From NCBI GenBank assembly GCA_965222705.1, contig CBDCUO010000055.1, positions 1-64,000 on the forward strand: a stretch of DNA of 64,000 nucleotides, given 5' to 3'. Shown one piece after another: positions 7,668-16,580 of the stretch (position 1 is the first letter of the stretch; each line of letters starts with the position of its first letter). The translations under genes and the position numbers were made by a program. The notes below the pieces were generated by a model. It did not search any database. It worked only from the letters and a program-made list of their open reading frames with translations, and had not been told where the DNA came from. The DNA comes from JAFMDF01 sp965222705. Its GTDB lineage: Bacteria > Bacteroidota > Bacteroidia > Chitinophagales > Saprospiraceae.

Positions 7668-10133
7668 ATGAAAAAATTATTGTTGAGTTTAATTCTGCTT
7701 TGGGCAGCTAACCAACTTTATGGGCAAGCTCAAATTAGCGGAAAAATTACCAATACAAATAAGATGCCTCTGACTGGAGCTTCTGTATTTTTATTAGAAA
7801 CAAAGCAAGGTACAGCGACTGACCAAGAAGGAAATTATGTAATTAAAAACGTAAGCCACGGAGCCTATACCCTTCTGGTTACTTATGTGGGGTACGAAAC
7901 AGTTAACCAACCGATTTTAATTTCTGAAGGTTCATCTTCTCCAACTATTTCTATTCAATTAAAAGAAAAGCCCATTGCTTTTGACGAAATTACGGTCAAA
8001 GCGACCCGCGCAAGAGAAAAACTGCCAATCACCTTCACAAACCTGGAAAAAGAAGCAATAGAACAAAATAACCTAGGGCAGGATGTTCCCTATCTTTTGC
8101 GATGGACCCCCTCTGCAGTGGTTACTTCGGATGCGGGTACAGGCATTGGCTATACGGGCATTCGAATTAGAGGATCGGATCCCTCCAGAATCAACGTAAC
8201 CATTAATGGAATTCCCTTGAATGATGCGGAATCACAAGGTGTCTTTTGGGTAGATTTACCCGACTTTGCCAGCTCGACCGACAATATTCAAATTCAACGA
8301 GGAGTAGGCACTTCCACAAATGGCCCTGCAGCTTTTGGGGCGACGATTAATTTAAATACGTCTGTGCTTCACAAGAAAGCTTATGGTCGGATAGCCGCAT
8401 CTGTTGGTTCTTTTAATACTCGAAAAGGAAATTTTTCCTTCGGATCAGGTTTGATCGGTAATAAATTCACGTTGGACGGGCGGATCTCCAGCATTGATTC
8501 CGAGGGATATATTGATCGGGCTTCTGTGGACTTAGAGTCCTACTATTTATCGGCTGCTTATGTCGGACGGACCCATTCTCTTCGTTTTAATGTATTTAGC
8601 GGCCACGAAATAACTTACCAGGCCTGGAACGGCGTTCCTGCGCAATTTGTTGATGGTGAAAGACTTAGGACTTATAATTCTGCTGGAATGGAGAAATCTG
8701 GAACACCTCATGATAACGAAGTAGATGATTACACACAGACCCATTATCAGCTTTTGTATAATCATCAATTCAATCCAAACTGGGCCATAAGCCTTACGGG
8801 CAATTATACCAAAGGGCAGGGTTTTTTCGAACTCTATCAAGGAGCCGCTTCTTTTGAAAAATATCAACTGGAACCATTGGAAATTGCGGGTGAAACGATT
8901 AGCAATTCCGATTTAATTGAGAGAAGATGGCTGGATAATGATTTTTATTTTAGCTCAATTGCTGCCAATTATTCCAGTAATGACCAGCGATTAAATTTAA
9001 ATCTTGGAACCGCCTTTAGTACCTATAAAGGCGATCATTTTGGGGAGGTGATCTGGGCGCGCTTTGCCAGCCAAAGTGAAAGCAAGCACCGCTATTACGA
9101 GAATGATGCTACTAAAAAGGATTTTAATTTTTTTGGAAAAGCCAGCTATCAATTGGTAGCAAACTGGACGGGGTTTTTAGATTTGCAATATCGAAGGGTT
9201 CAGTATGAATTTTTAGGTTTTGATAATAATGCTACTAATGTCGGCCAAATAGCTTCCTTTAATTTTTTTAATCCAAAGTTGGGATTGACTTACCAAATGG
9301 GTCGTAAGACAACCCTTTATGCTTATTTTGGAGTAGGCAATAAAGAACCTAATCGCAGCGACTTTACAGATACCTCCCCCAGTTCCAGGCCTCTACCTGA
9401 GACCTTGTACGATGCGGAAATTGGTTATAAAAGACAATGGAACAAAGTCGCTCTGGAAGCCAATGCTTATTACATGGATTATAAAAACCAATTGGTGCTT
9501 ACAGGGCGGCTTAACGATGTCGGCGAATATACTAGAGTCAATGTGCCGGACAGTTATCGCTTGGGGTTAGAGTTGGTCGGAGGTTATCAACTGACCAAAA
9601 ATGTAGATTTAAAAGGATCGGTAACTCTAAGCGATAATCGCATAAAATCCTTTACGGAATTTATTGACAACTGGGACACTTGGGAACAAGAAACAATAGC
9701 GCATCAAAATACCCAAATCGCTTTTTCCCCTCGCACCATTCTTAATGCCGAATTAAGTTATGAATTTTTTCCGGAGAAGGAGCAGCAAAAGCTAAACCTC
9801 TCCTTATTAAGCAAATATGTAGGCGAGCAGGGCATTGATAATACTTCCAATCCTAATACTACTTTAGCAGCCTATCATTTCAGCGACTTTCGCATTGGCT
9901 ACACAATCCAGACCAATTTTTTTAAAGAATTGGGTTTCACTTTTTTAATTCGGAATATTTTTAATGCCCAATTTTCTACCAATGCCTGGACTTATCGCTA
10001 TATTTCCAATAATTACGATGGTCGGCCAGACGACCCACATACTCGATTAGAAGAAGGGAACACTTATAATTTGACGGGGTTTTACCCGCAGGCGGGCAGA
10101 AATTATTTACTGGGGGTCAGCGTGAAGTTGTGA
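7668..10133 (+). CDS. TonB-dependent outer-membrane receptor, predicted thiamin(-precursor) uptake
   Basis: An 821-residue receptor. A signal peptide (to about residue 19, ending LYGQA) is followed by a carboxypeptidase-regulatory-like domain (about 22-105; ISGKITNTNKMPLTGASVFL), a plug domain (about 115-230; GYTGIRIRGSDPSRINVTING) and a 22-strand-type beta-barrel ending in an aromatic-rich strand (NYLLGVSVKL). The upstream TPP riboswitch suggests the substrate is thiamin or a precursor. This is inference from regulation and the known family pattern, not from the receptor sequence itself. No PnuT permease or thiamin kinase lies next to it. Confidence 0.9.
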   Translation: MKKLLLSLILLWAANQLYGQAQISGKITNTNKMPLTGASVFLLETKQGTATDQEGNYVIKNVSHGAYTLLVTYVGYETVNQPILISEGSSSPTISIQLKEKPIAFDEITVKATRAREKLPITFTNLEKEAIEQNNLGQDVPYLLRWTPSAVVTSDAGTGIGYTGIRIRGSDPSRINVTINGIPLNDAESQGVFWVDLPDFASSTDNIQIQRGVGTSTNGPAAFGATINLNTSVLHKKAYGRIAASVGSFNTRKGNFSFGSGLIGNKFTLDGRISSIDSEGYIDRASVDLESYYLSAAYVGRTHSLRFNVFSGHEITYQAWNGVPAQFVDGERLRTYNSAGMEKSGTPHDNEVDDYTQTHYQLLYNHQFNPNWAISLTGNYTKGQGFFELYQGAASFEKYQLEPLEIAGETISNSDLIERRWLDNDFYFSSIAANYSSNDQRLNLNLGTAFSTYKGDHFGEVIWARFASQSESKHRYYENDATKKDFNFFGKASYQLVANWTGFLDLQYRRVQYEFLGFDNNATNVGQIASFNFFNPKLGLTYQMGRKTTLYAYFGVGNKEPNRSDFTDTSPSSRPLPETLYDAEIGYKRQWNKVALEANAYYMDYKNQLVLTGRLNDVGEYTRVNVPDSYRLGLELVGGYQLTKNVDLKGSVTLSDNRIKSFTEFIDNWDTWEQETIAHQNTQIAFSPRTILNAELSYEFFPEKEQQKLNLSLLSKYVGEQGIDNTSNPNTTLAAYHFSDFRIGYTIQTNFFKELGFTFLIRNIFNAQFSTNAWTYRYISNNYDGRPDDPHTRLEEGNTYNLTGFYPQAGRNYLLGVSVKL

Positions 10134-10281
10134 TAAATATTACTTGGCATTATTATGTTTGCTAATATGACTATCTAAAGCCCCCTTAAAGAATTGAAAA
10201 TAACATAATCAAGTCTATCATGGCAATAAAAAAAGGCTTATTTTTGTTAGACAATAATATTCTTAATCAAAAGAAGGCTAA

Positions 10282-10983
10282 TTGAAAAAGGGTGTTAAGA
10301 TAATTCGATTTAAGCGTCAATCCTCTTTGGGTCTAAAGAGGAAGCTATCTCCTTATGCTATTTACTTTTTAGTTTTTGGTATCTACTGTTTTTTTTCGCT
10401 TCCGTTTTTAGTATCCAAGATTTCTCCTGACCAAATCTTTCGAAAATATCAAACAATTATTGTATTGGGGGGAGGGTCCAATGAAGACTGTATCATCAAT
10501 AAAAACACGCAGACCCGAATGGACAAAGCTATTGAGCTATATAAAGCGAAAAAAGCACCAAAAATAATTTTGAGCGGGGGATTTACTACTAAAAACTGTT
10601 CAGAAGCTGGAATTATGAAGGCTTATGCGCTAGAACAAGGTATTCCAGCCAAGAGTTTAATCCTTGAAGAAAAGTCATTAAACACTTATCAAAATGCCTA
10701 TTATTCGGTTGCTTTAATGAAGCAGCATAAAATGTCTAAGGCAATTATTGTCACTTCTGATTTTCACGTCCGGCGGGCGAATGCTATCTTTAGCAAATAT
10801 AATATTTTTCATCGAATGGAAGCCGCTCCAAATGCAGCTACTGGTATTGAACTGGCATTTTATCTTTTTAAGGAGCAAATTATTCTCTGCTTCCATGCTA
10901 TTTTTGGCTTTCCAAAAGATTTTGGACTAGGATTGAAAAAGCCAAAGACGGCCAATGTTGTTAAACCAATTGTGGCTTCTTAG
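10282..10983 (+). CDS. YdcF/ElyC/SanA (DUF218) family membrane protein
   Basis: A 233-residue protein with one N-terminal membrane span (YAIYFLVFGIYCFFSLPFLV) and a DUF218 domain: IIVLGGGSNEDC, TRMDKAIELYKAKKAPKIILSGG, LILEEKSLNTYQNAYYS and AIIVTSDFHVRRA. Members of the family affect envelope or cell-wall precursor metabolism, but the reaction is not settled. The only usable start is TTG at 10282. A stop codon lies immediately before it in frame (10279-10281), and an AAGAAGG stretch 5 nt upstream may act as a ribosome binding site, which is unusual for this phylum. Confidence 0.85.
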   Translation: MKKGVKIIRFKRQSSLGLKRKLSPYAIYFLVFGIYCFFSLPFLVSKISPDQIFRKYQTIIVLGGGSNEDCIINKNTQTRMDKAIELYKAKKAPKIILSGGFTTKNCSEAGIMKAYALEQGIPAKSLILEEKSLNTYQNAYYSVALMKQHKMSKAIIVTSDFHVRRANAIFSKYNIFHRMEAAPNAATGIELAFYLFKEQIILCFHAIFGFPKDFGLGLKKPKTANVVKPIVAS

Positions 10984-11081
10984 ATTGCGCCTTCCCTTTT
11001 GTCCTCTTATTTTTTGAAAACAATCGGACAGTTATCACTCTATTTGCCTAGTAGTGCTTTTTTTTATCTTAATTTTAGGGT

Positions 11082-12533
11082 ATGAAAGAACTATTGATAC
11101 TATATAGCTTTTTTATACCAGCTTTATTATTCTGTCAGGTAGAAGAGGCTACATTATTGAGCAACTGGCAAGACACTTCTATCATAGGCTCTACCAATCA
11201 CACCAATGTTTATAATGAAATTTGGGGCTATGCGATCAAGGAGCATGAATACGCAATCATTGGAACGACTGCCGGCACGCATTTTATTGACATAAGCAAT
11301 CCCAATACGCCTTTTGAAGCGCATTTTGTTCCAGGAGCAGACCAGGGCGGTGAGATCGTACATCGGGATTATCACGACTACAAAGGTTACCTTTATGCCG
11401 TAGCAGGAGAAGGGCAAAGTACCCTACAAATTATAGATATGCAATCCTTACCAGAAAAGGTAACGGTTGTTTATAATTCTGCTCAATCTATACGGGTTTC
11501 GCATAATATTTTTATAGATACCGCAGCATCAAAGCTATATGCCTTGGCCACCAATAGTCTCCAGTTGGGCTATGCCGCTATGCGGACCTTTGATTTAAGC
11601 AATCCCGTATTGCCCGTGCATATTAGCGATTTCAACGAATTTGGGGGCATTCGACCGAGTCATGTGCACGATGCTTTTGTTAAAGACAACATTGCTTTTT
11701 TGAATTTGGGCAACGACGGTTTAGCGGTCGTGGATTTTTCCGACCCCAGGAACCCGAAGACATTAAGTACATTGACCAGTTATCCAGATAGAGGCTATAA
11801 CCATTCTGGTTGGTTATCTAGCCAAGGCTATTATTATATGGCAGATGAAAATCATGGGCTGGACTTGAAAATATTGGATGTGAATGATTTATGCGAACTA
11901 GAAGTAGTAGGAACTTTTAATGCGAATGTGGACAATCTGATGAGTATTACCCATAATCAAGTCGTTGCTTGTGACTATTTATATGTTGCCTATTACTATG
12001 ACGGACTGAGGGTTTATGATATTACGGATCCCATTTCTCCCAAACTGGTTCGTTTTTTTGATACCTATCCGTTGCCGGATGGTGGACAATATAGAGGAGC
12101 CTGGGGAGTTTATCCTTTTTTGCCTTCGGGCAATATTTTATTATCAGACATGCAAAGCGGCTTGTTTGTATTTGAAGGTATGGGGGACAATTGTATTGGA
12201 CAAAGCAGAGAGGACAACAGCCTTCAAAGCTGTACCACAACGCCTACAAATGATTTTTTTCTACCTAATCAAATAGCCCTTTCTCCAAATCCGGCTATCG
12301 ATCAATTATTACTAACTCTAAACCTTTCAAAAACTGCTTTTCGGCTACATTTTTCTTTAGTTGACATAAACGGGAAAGTGGTACAACATCGTTTTTTTCC
12401 TAATATCCCTGCCGGTAAAAATGATTTTTTGATAGCATTAAATGAAAACTTACCTCAAGGCCTTTACTTTTTTTCTTTGCAAAATGAGAAATTTCAACTG
12501 ACGGAAAAGTTGCTTATAGAGAAAAGGGATTAA
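11082..12533 (+). CDS. secreted choice-of-anchor B / LVIVD repeat protein with T9SS sorting domain
   Basis: A 483-residue protein. A signal peptide (about residues 1-19) is followed by a beta-propeller-like region of LVIVD-type repeats (IIGTTAGTHFIDISNPNTPF, LYAVAGEGQSTLQIIDM, LAVVDFSDPRNPK, LRVYDITDPISPK). The C-terminal 80 residues begin LSPNPAIDQLLLTL and end FQLTEKLLIEKRD, a type A T9SS sorting domain, so the protein is probably exported across the outer membrane. It lies only 9 nt before the Porin_10 gene, and the two are likely co-transcribed. Ligand or activity unknown. Confidence 0.85.
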   Translation: MKELLILYSFFIPALLFCQVEEATLLSNWQDTSIIGSTNHTNVYNEIWGYAIKEHEYAIIGTTAGTHFIDISNPNTPFEAHFVPGADQGGEIVHRDYHDYKGYLYAVAGEGQSTLQIIDMQSLPEKVTVVYNSAQSIRVSHNIFIDTAASKLYALATNSLQLGYAAMRTFDLSNPVLPVHISDFNEFGGIRPSHVHDAFVKDNIAFLNLGNDGLAVVDFSDPRNPKTLSTLTSYPDRGYNHSGWLSSQGYYYMADENHGLDLKILDVNDLCELEVVGTFNANVDNLMSITHNQVVACDYLYVAYYYDGLRVYDITDPISPKLVRFFDTYPLPDGGQYRGAWGVYPFLPSGNILLSDMQSGLFVFEGMGDNCIGQSREDNSLQSCTTTPTNDFFLPNQIALSPNPAIDQLLLTLNLSKTAFRLHFSLVDINGKVVQHRFFPNIPAGKNDFLIALNENLPQGLYFFSLQNEKFQLTEKLLIEKRD

Positions 12534-12542
12534 TTTTGCTGG

Positions 12543-14528
12543 ATGAATAAAAAAAGGACCGCTATTTTTATTACTTCACTTCTTTTATTTTCTATTGAAC
12601 TCGCCGCCCAGTATCCGGATAGTCGCACTAGAAACAACCGGAACAATCCGGCAAACACACCACAACGACAAAAAGTCCCTTCCAGAGATACACTTAGTAA
12701 AAAAGTGTATTATTTCTATGCTGATAACGCAGAAGAAAAATTTTTATTTGAGGATAGCAGCCTGATTAATTTCCATATATACGACCCCGTCCGGCAAGCC
12801 AATTATGAATATAGTCATTTGGGGAATTTAGGCTCGGCCCACCGCCCACTGGTTTATCAGCAGCGATTTCATAAAGGATTTGATATGGGATTTCACAACT
12901 ATGATTTGTACTGGATTCGGGCGGCGGATATCAAGTATTACGAGCTGGAAAAAGCCTATTCCGATATTTACTTTACGCAGGGAACTGGCCAGGATGAAAT
13001 AAGTTTTAAAGCCAAGTTTAGCAAAAATTTTGCAGACAGAATTAACTTTGGACTGGATTATCAGAATATTAATAATGAAGGACAATACATCAATCAGATA
13101 TCGAGAACCAATGCACTTTCCTTTAATAGTTGGTATCGGTCAAGTAATCATAAGTATCGAGCTTATTTGAGCTTTACGATGAATACGATTGAACAGAAAG
13201 AGAATGGGGGCGGGCTGATCACGGATTCCAATTTTACCAAGGACTTAATTCCAATTGGCCGACCAGTAAATACGGAGAAGGGGGAATCTCGCTATTTTCA
13301 AAGGGACATTAATTTTTCTCATTATTATAAATTTCGGCGAACGGGCAAAGATACGCTGAATCCACAACCGAAGCCTAGCAGGCAATACACCCTCAAACAC
13401 GAATTGATTTTACGTCGAAACACCTATAAATATTTTGATGACCAAAAAGACAGAGATGGCAGCTATTATGGACCCTTTTTGACAGATAGCCGAGGAATTA
13501 GAAACTATATAGAAACCAATCAATTCGAAAATTCTCTTAGCATTCGAACCTTTCGCCTGGATAGAAACAGAAGAGCTAAAACTAATGAAGCCGATCAAAA
13601 ATTAGTAAGTAACAATACATTTCAAAAAGACCTCGTAGAGCTGGGCCTCACTCACACCTTTACAGATATTTATCAAGAGCCAATAGATTCTACAGTCAAT
13701 ACGGTTTTTTTATTTGGGAAGATCCAATTTACGCCATCAGAGCAGTTACAACTAAAAACTTACGCACATTTGGGGGTATTAGGGCAGACAGGGGATTATT
13801 ATGTAAAAGGAGATTTGCTACTTGGCTTAAAAAGAATTGGCGAAATAAACCTGAAGCTAATCACGCAAAGCTATACGCCAAACCTGCTGTCCAGCCGTTT
13901 TTATGTAACACAAAGACCAATTTGGAATAATAACTTTAAAAAAGTTTTTGAAACTAGTTTGTCCGCCAGCTACTACTTGCCTTTATTGAAGCTGGACATT
14001 ATTGGAAACTATCACCTGCTGAACAATTTTATTTACTACGATACGAATGCCTTTCCGCAACAAGCTTCTTCGGCTTTAAATATGATCCAGTTAATTTTGA
14101 AAAATCGCTTATCATTAGGTAAATTTCATTTACAAAATATGCTTTATTTTCAGATTGCAGATGAGCATACTAAAGCCGTGTTTCGTTTCCCTGAACTTTA
14201 TTCTGTTCATCGGCTGTATTATACTGCTAGGATTTTTAAGAAAGCAGTAGATGCCCAATTAGGCACAGATGTGCGCTTAAACACTCCTTATTATGCCGAC
14301 AATTTTCAGCCGGTGACGGCTCAGTTTTTTTTGCAGAATCAACAAAAAGTAGCTTTTCATCCAGTCATAGATGTTTTTCTAAACTTTAGAATCCAACAGT
14401 TTCGCTTTTTCTTTGTACTGGAAAATGTTTATGATTATATTTCGCCCGATATTAGCTATATGAATTATACCTACCCGAGATTTGATTCGCAATTTCGTTT
14501 TGGATTTCGATGGTTATTTTTGGACTAA
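12543..14528 (+). CDS. putative outer-membrane porin (Porin_10 family)
   Basis: A 661-residue protein with a signal peptide (ends ELAAQ at about residue 22), then a region typical of Bacteroidota Porin_10 proteins: KKVYYFYADNAEEKFLFEDS, the HIYDPVRQANYEYSHLGNLG segment and YQQRFHKGFDMGFHNYDLYW. The rest consists of alternating amphipathic strands and ends with an aromatic-rich strand (FRFGFRWLFLD), as expected for a beta-barrel. It begins 9 nt after the LVIVD gene. Substrate unknown. Confidence 0.85.
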   Translation: MNKKRTAIFITSLLLFSIELAAQYPDSRTRNNRNNPANTPQRQKVPSRDTLSKKVYYFYADNAEEKFLFEDSSLINFHIYDPVRQANYEYSHLGNLGSAHRPLVYQQRFHKGFDMGFHNYDLYWIRAADIKYYELEKAYSDIYFTQGTGQDEISFKAKFSKNFADRINFGLDYQNINNEGQYINQISRTNALSFNSWYRSSNHKYRAYLSFTMNTIEQKENGGGLITDSNFTKDLIPIGRPVNTEKGESRYFQRDINFSHYYKFRRTGKDTLNPQPKPSRQYTLKHELILRRNTYKYFDDQKDRDGSYYGPFLTDSRGIRNYIETNQFENSLSIRTFRLDRNRRAKTNEADQKLVSNNTFQKDLVELGLTHTFTDIYQEPIDSTVNTVFLFGKIQFTPSEQLQLKTYAHLGVLGQTGDYYVKGDLLLGLKRIGEINLKLITQSYTPNLLSSRFYVTQRPIWNNNFKKVFETSLSASYYLPLLKLDIIGNYHLLNNFIYYDTNAFPQQASSALNMIQLILKNRLSLGKFHLQNMLYFQIADEHTKAVFRFPELYSVHRLYYTARIFKKAVDAQLGTDVRLNTPYYADNFQPVTAQFFLQNQQKVAFHPVIDVFLNFRIQQFRFFFVLENVYDYISPDISYMNYTYPRFDSQFRFGFRWLFLD

Positions 14529-14591
14529 CATTTTCTTTTGCCACCCTGCAGTTGGATCGTTTTGGTACAAAAACAACTGGAAAATTGAGCT

Positions 14592-15173
14592 ATGAATTAC
14601 CTTGCCCACTTATTTCTTTCTTGCCAGGATGATGATTTATTGGTAGGAAACTTTATCGCTGATTCTATTAAAAATAAAGAAGTGTCCATTTATTCGCCGA
14701 CTATTCAGCAAGGTATTTTTTTGCATCGTCAAATTGATTCTTTTACAGACCGCCATCCCATTGTTAAGCAAGCTACTCGGCGACTTTATATACATCATAG
14801 TAAGTATGCTCCGGTAGTCATAGATGTTTTTTATGACCATTTGCTCGCTAATAATTGGGCGAACTATGCCGAAGAGCCTCTGGATAGTTTTGCTGCCAGA
14901 ATGTATCAATTATTAAGGGGTAGGATAGCGGAATTGCCACCCAAATTACAACAAAATGTCCCTGTGATGATCCAACACAATTGGCTGATGCATTATGGGT
15001 CGGAAAAGGGCTTACAATATACCTTTGAGCGAATGGACCAAAGAACCCGATTTCAATCCAATTTTAAAAATGCAGTGAGCCATTTAAAACAAGATTATGG
15101 GCTCTATAATGAAGAATTTAATGCTTTTTTTCCCGAAGTGATTCATATGGTCAATGATTTTTGCGCTTGCTAG
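14592..15173 (+). CDS. acyl-carrier-protein phosphodiesterase-like protein (AcpH/DUF479)
   Basis: A 193-residue protein of the AcpH family: MNYLAHLFLSCQDDDLLVGN at the start, then GIFLHRQIDSFTDRHP and YAPVVIDVFYDHLLANNW. The conserved His/Asp residues in these motifs form the metal site of an HD-like fold. E. coli AcpH removes the 4'-phosphopantetheine arm from holo-ACP; the Bacteroidota homologues are usually annotated the same way but are little tested. It is cytosolic and transcribed with the preceding envelope genes, 63 nt after the porin gene. Confidence 0.88.
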   Translation: MNYLAHLFLSCQDDDLLVGNFIADSIKNKEVSIYSPTIQQGIFLHRQIDSFTDRHPIVKQATRRLYIHHSKYAPVVIDVFYDHLLANNWANYAEEPLDSFAARMYQLLRGRIAELPPKLQQNVPVMIQHNWLMHYGSEKGLQYTFERMDQRTRFQSNFKNAVSHLKQDYGLYNEEFNAFFPEVIHMVNDFCAC

Positions 15174-15255
15174 CATAGTTCGTTCAATAGATGGGACCTC
15201 CATCAAGCCTTATTTAGTCGGGTACGGAAAGTCATTTTTTTAATCAAAAAGATTT

Positions 15256-16578
15256 ATGAATTCACCGAAAAACGATCCACCGTCTGAGCGTTCATTCCCG
15301 CTTAATGATAAGAGGATTATTAATGGCTGGGCATTTTTTGACTGGGCGAATTCTGCCTTTTCTTTGGTGATTACAACAGCCATTTTTCCAGCCTATTTTA
15401 CAGGGATCACGGATGAAGTCATTGATTTATTGGGTTTAAAAATGTCTAATACTTCTCTTTATGCTTATGCTACTTCTTTTTCCTATTTACTGATTGCCCT
15501 ACTTTCGCCAATCCTTTCAGGTATCGCAGATTATAGCGGGAAGCGGAAATTTTTTCTCCGCTTTTTTACAACTTTAGGCTCATTGGCTTGTTTGTCACTC
15601 TTCTTTTTTGATAGCATGGATCACTTGTTGGTAGGGGTGATGGGATACATTTTATCTATGCTGGGTTTTGCAGGAGGGCTGGTTTTTTATAATTCCTATT
15701 TGCCAGACATAGTGACAGAAGACCAATACGACCGCGTGAGTGCCAAAGGTTTTACTTATGGCTACATTGGCAGCGTAATTTTGTTGATTTTTAATCTTTT
15801 GCTGATTCAGTTTCCCACTTTTTTTGGACTGCCTGCGGAAGGGACCCTGGCTATCAGGATTACCTTTGTTACGGTTGGGTTTTGGTGGTTGGGCTTTGCT
15901 CAGATTTCTTTTAATCGGTTGCCGGATGATGATAGACAAAAACCACAAGAAAATCTAATCCTTAAAGGCTTTGAAGAACTGAGAAAAGTCTGGCAAAAGA
16001 TTAAACAACGGGCAAGTATGAAGGTCTTTTTAATCGCCTACTTTTTTTACATTGCTGGTACCTTGACAATCATTTACCTGGCTGGAGTATTTGCGGTTGG
16101 CGAGTTAAAATTTGAACAAACCGAGTTGATTATTACTGTGTTATTATTGCAAATTTTGGCTATTGGAGGGGCCTATTTATTTGCGATCATTTCCGATGTA
16201 AAAGGCAATAAATTTTCTCTGATCGCTATGTTATTAATCTGGATTGGAATTTGTGTGGCGGGTTATTTTGTACGGGAGAAGATACAATTTTATACGCTTG
16301 CAGCTACGGTAGGTTTGGTAATGGGGGGCATTCAATCGCTTTCTCGCTCGACTTATTCCAAGTTAATTCCACCAAAAGCGGAAGACCTCACCTCCTATTT
16401 TAGTTTTATGGATGTTTTGGAAAAGGTAGCCATTGTGTCAGGTACTTTTATTTTTGGCTATGTGGAATATTTAACAGGAGGAATGCGAAACAGCCTACTC
16501 TTTCTTTCTCTATTTTTTATTATCGGTTTATTACTTTTGACAAAGGTAAAAATAGAAAAGCGAAAGACGTTGAAGTAA
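15256..16578 (+). CDS. MFS transporter, UMF1 (Atg22-like) family
   Basis: A 440-residue integral membrane protein with about 12 hydrophobic segments. It opens with the family signature INGWAFFDWANSAFSLVITT and FPAYF, and has the loop motif SGIADYSGKRKFFL after the second or third helix. Another family hallmark is MGGIQSLSRSTYSKLIPP near residue 360. Substrates of UMF1 transporters in bacteria are mostly unknown. The gene converges with the leftward gene at 16581, with 2 nt between the two stop codons and no obvious terminator between them. Confidence 0.9.
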   Translation: MNSPKNDPPSERSFPLNDKRIINGWAFFDWANSAFSLVITTAIFPAYFTGITDEVIDLLGLKMSNTSLYAYATSFSYLLIALLSPILSGIADYSGKRKFFLRFFTTLGSLACLSLFFFDSMDHLLVGVMGYILSMLGFAGGLVFYNSYLPDIVTEDQYDRVSAKGFTYGYIGSVILLIFNLLLIQFPTFFGLPAEGTLAIRITFVTVGFWWLGFAQISFNRLPDDDRQKPQENLILKGFEELRKVWQKIKQRASMKVFLIAYFFYIAGTLTIIYLAGVFAVGELKFEQTELIITVLLLQILAIGGAYLFAIISDVKGNKFSLIAMLLIWIGICVAGYFVREKIQFYTLAATVGLVMGGIQSLSRSTYSKLIPPKAEDLTSYFSFMDVLEKVAIVSGTFIFGYVEYLTGGMRNSLLFLSLFFIIGLLLLTKVKIEKRKTLK

Positions 16579-16580
16579 CC

